Origin: Deinandra increscens subsp. villosa
Lineage: Eukaryota; Streptophyta; Magnoliopsida; Asterales; Asteraceae
Assembly: GCA_039602395.1 (NCBI GenBank)
Contig: JBCNJP010000018.1
Span: forward strand, 4,026,163 to 4,090,162
Length of the DNA stretch: 64,000 bases
Reading direction: 5' to 3'
Below are positions 60,906 to 64,000 of the stretch, piece after piece. Below the pieces are notes generated by a model. It was not told where the DNA came from and searched no databases. It worked only from the letters and a program-made list of their open reading frames with translations. Positions within the stretch are counted from its first letter, which is position 1. The number at the start of each line of letters is the position of its first letter. Both the position numbers and the translations under genes were made by a program.

Positions 60906-63442
60906 TGTGACACCCGAGAATTCCAAGGTTAACTTCCGTTAGACAACCTCCGTTAGTTACGTTATAAGTGTTAACTTAGTAACTAATGCTTAACTAGGCC
61001 GAATACGCCCACGACCTTTGGTTGATCACCGAACCCGTCCATATGTGTTATGTGTTTAACTACTTATCGTCATTATGTGCAATGTGATTTAAATACATGA
61101 TTTAGTATTGTGAATAGCATGACAATTTATGAATCGTGTTTATCTTGTGTAGAATGTGAAATTGACCACTTTTGGTAACCAGCGAAACTACCGGGCGAAA
61201 CTATAGTGTCGCCCGGCAGTCTTTTGGCTCACTCGTGATCAGAGCCAGTTTCGCCTGGCCAGCGAAACTAGGCCCTGATATAAAATATCTTAATAAACCC
61301 TAGCTCTCCCATTTGCCTCCTTTACACACAAACACACACACACACTCCATCTTTCTCCTGGAAATCTGATCAGTCGAGATTCACACCGAGCCATCGAGAT
61401 CTCAGCCCCGAACCATCATCCATCAAGCTTAGAGATCGAACCGTGAGTCCCAAAACCACCATTTTTATGTTTTCTATGTGTTTTCTTAAAAAGCATGCTT
61501 GAATCTTCATGAAATCACTTGATCTTCTGATATGTTGCTTAGGAATGCTAGATCTATCATAAAGTCAGTAACTTTACGTGTGAAATCCATCCATGTTGAA
61601 GATTTATGCTAGATTAGGTCATTTTAGGTTAAAATGTGTTTTTGGTGATTTGATGATGAAAATGCATGTTTAAGGTGTTAAAGCTTACAGATTTATGTTG
61701 ATAAATGGTTATGTATGCTAGATAATGAATTGCATGTAATATGGAAGCTGTTAGAATAATTTTTAGGCTGATTTATGTGTTTTTCGCGACCAGCGAAACT
61801 GTGCTGTTCTCTGGGCGAAACTATGTAGCGAAACTATGTATATCTTCATCCAGCGACACTATGTAGCGAAACTGTAGTGTCGCCGGGTAAACCAACCAGA
61901 CCAACTCGAGCGAATCTACCGAGCGAAATTCCCTGAACGAAAGTTCAAATCAGTTTCGGGCGAAACTAGGCTAGCGAAACTGTGCCAACAGTTTCGAGCG
62001 AAACTAGCCTAGCGAAACTGTGTCATCGGGCATTGCCTAGCGAAAGTGCTGCCCGTGCACACAGCGAAACTGCCTAGCGAAACTACTAGCGAAATTGAGA
62101 CCAGAATCCAAACTTATGCAATTTGCTTGAATGTTATGCCATGACTTACATGATTATGCCATGATGATACATGCTTTGACTTCTGATGTATATGAACCCT
62201 TGTTATGATCAACCATTGGTGTCATGTGTCGGTATGTCGTGTCTTAGTTCCAACGTGCTATGTTATGGGCCATAGTGACGTTAAGTTAAAGACTAGACAC
62301 AACCTAATACTTAAGACCTTAATGTGATTATTAGGTCTTCGTTAGCAAATCATAATTTGGATTATTGAAGTGTAGCTGAGCAACCTAAGGTGAGTTTCAC
62401 AAACCCTATAATTGTGTGCCCGTTTGGGACACAACGAATGAATGTAATGATAAACAACGTTGACATTTTGAGGTATTACAATTGGGATACCTGTTATGGA
62501 AGTTGGAGTGTTTTATGGGAACACTTGCAACTGTCCATCCTTGGGGTTTCTATTGAAACTCGGAAACGACCACTATGACACTTAAACTCTTTTTAGGATT
62601 TCAGATGAAATCCAGAATAAACATTTTAATATGACTAGTGTAGGTTAAAGTCTAAACCAGATGATATCACATGATTTCTAAGGATGCTTTAAAAACTTAA
62701 AAGTCCTCAACCTAGTACTGTTGATCTGAGAAGCGAGGGGATGTTGGGTAGATCTACTGAGGGTTTGACAAACCCTGCTCCGCGGTACACAAATGTGTAG
62801 CCAACCGGTTGGAGGCCGAACGGAGTTCAATATCAGCCTGTTTTAGTTGTGGGTCCTGGGAGGGACACAACTGGAGGCACCAACCATCGGCTATTGCCGA
62901 ACTCTGTTACGTCAGCTTTCAGCCCTAGTACGACTCCTTAGTGCATGGAAACCGGATTAGCTACCCGCGATATCGGTTGACCGCTTTAACTTTTACTTAA
63001 CTAGTGCATATTCGGTAATTCAACACTTGGCAATGTTTTGCAAACTACTACCTATTTATATGTTGATGAATACGATTATGAGACCGGGCCAATGCATGTC
63101 ATGCCCACCGTGAACTCACCAACCGTTAGGTTGACACTTGTGTGGTTTTCACTTTTGCAGATCGTTGAGGAGTATCCACCAGGGGTTGGCATGGAACAAG
63201 AAGACATTTACTTTCATTAAACTAAATTGGGAATTTGAATTTGAAACAATGATTTGTAAAGCACGTGGTTAGTGCTAAGATACTAATGTTTTATTCCGCT
63301 GCGTACTTTAAACTGTTTTTTATTATGAACATTTGGACTTTACTCTGATTCGTTTAGTATTTGTAACTAATGGTTGGGGTCCTGGTCTAGTCGCGCCCCT
63401 TAACGGTATAAACTCCGTTAGTGGTTAATTGGGGGTGTGACA
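60906..63442 (+). mobile_element. Solo LTR rich in GCGAAACT words
   Basis: 2,537 bp from TGTGACACCC to GGGGTGTGACA with a perfect target duplication GATAG (60901-60905, 63443-63447). A TATA box TATAAAATA at 61279-61287 follows a cluster of GCGAAACT words (from about 61184), and a second, larger cluster lies at about 61790-62095 in the probable transcribed part. No internal domain is present. Probably gypsy-type from size and ends. Confidence 0.92.
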
Positions 63443-63447
63443 GATAG

Positions 63448-64000
63448 CCCCCTTAATTGAATCTGAACTAGGAATGCCATAAAACATTCAAAGGGTTAAT
63501 TTGACTCTGTAGATAGCCGGTTAACATGCTCAAGTGATAACACAGTCATACATGTGCTCACCAAGGGCACTACATTATCACAAGTTCGATCCACTTAAGA
63601 AGACTCACTGTTTAAGATAAACACTGAATCTTAAGAAACAACTAACATTGGCAATCCTAAAACGAAACTCGAGGACATGATAGCGAAGTCGTAAGTTCAA
63701 TGATCAGGCTAGATCACTGAAATAACACTATTGCATAGTGCGTGAATTCTGCATCATATCGGTGTTCGATTTTAGTGTTGGATGTCGAACACTAACGTTT
63801 GCACCAAATCATTCGACCTTCTCTAAGCTATTAGACGAAAGTCTGAATTCTGCGTAACGTGTTCGAACTTTATACGTTTTACTATCCATGAATATTCCAT
63901 TAATATTCTAAAAGTCCGTAGTCGATCAGGCATTGTGGGAGCATCACCTGAAGCAAGACTATTCTGACTCTGGACTCAAACTGTTGACGATCCAGACTCA
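63448..64000. other. Continuation of the region before the solo LTR
   Basis: No gene or element border recognised up to the end of the window. Confidence 0.5.

Noticed and set aside
1..64000. CRISPR arrays, bacterial operons, phage genes, tRNA or rRNA genes
   Set aside because: No regular repeat-spacer array, Shine-Dalgarno-led operon, cloverleaf with proper ends, or rRNA sequence was seen; the window is plant nuclear DNA.

Overview
The window is plant nuclear DNA, probably from a eudicot. The grounds are long AT-rich introns and intergenic DNA, GT-AG splicing, and a dense nest of plant transposons: Ty3/gypsy Tekay-type, Ty1/copia, hAT, PIF/Harbinger, Helitron, LINE and SINE. The large gypsy LTRs that open with TGTGACGCCC would fit Asteraceae, but that is a guess and nothing here fixes the species. 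Three runs of exactly 500 N (11715-12214, 38707-39206, 58001-58500) are placeholder assembly gaps.

Only one conserved host gene is clear. It is a minus-strand POWERDRESS-like gene at 13744-19696, encoding a two-SANT-domain corepressor that partners histone deacetylase HDA9 in Arabidopsis. All four coding exons can be traced, but the conserved N-terminal exon joins exon 2 in a frame that reaches a stop after about 26 codons. This copy is therefore probably damaged or translated from an internal start. The DNA just upstream of it (19890-22067, continuing at 48321-50219) is repeated at 1-3206. A tandem duplication that included the gene is the simplest reading, with a sister copy expected just left of the window.

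Comparing the two duplicate copies gives an empty-site reference for most insertions. Left copy: a PIF/Harbinger-like MITE (889-1252), a second 3-bp-TSD MITE (2332-2665), and a gypsy element at 3207 that holds a copia element (6542) which in turn holds a Tekay gypsy element (7569) running into the first gap. Right copy: a solo copia LTR (21479-21848), a 1.15-kb Harbinger remnant (48958-50111) and a 26.25-kb hAT composite (22068-48320) with a perfect 8-bp target duplication.

The hAT composite holds a solo gypsy LTR (22435-25249) and a 22.5-kb block (25559-48064) that looks circularly permuted. It starts with the tail of one LTR and ends with the complementary head of the same LTR family, split at the same 5-bp word, and the putative LTR target duplications face inward. 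Single-junction integration of an extrachromosomal circle would explain this. Inside the block are a Helitron-like region with replication-protein-A-like exons, a LINE end, a conserved repeat-associated ORF, and a copia pol gene split by another LTR.

Right of 50.2 kb lie a decayed Helitron end, a stretch with possible minus-strand exons, a small intact-looking Helitron (55496-55904), two retroposons with 16-17 bp target duplications, a copia 5' region with a broken gag, and a solo gypsy LTR (60906-63442). A pattern crosses LTR families: most carry a family-specific cluster of short palindromic or repeated words just upstream of the TATA box.
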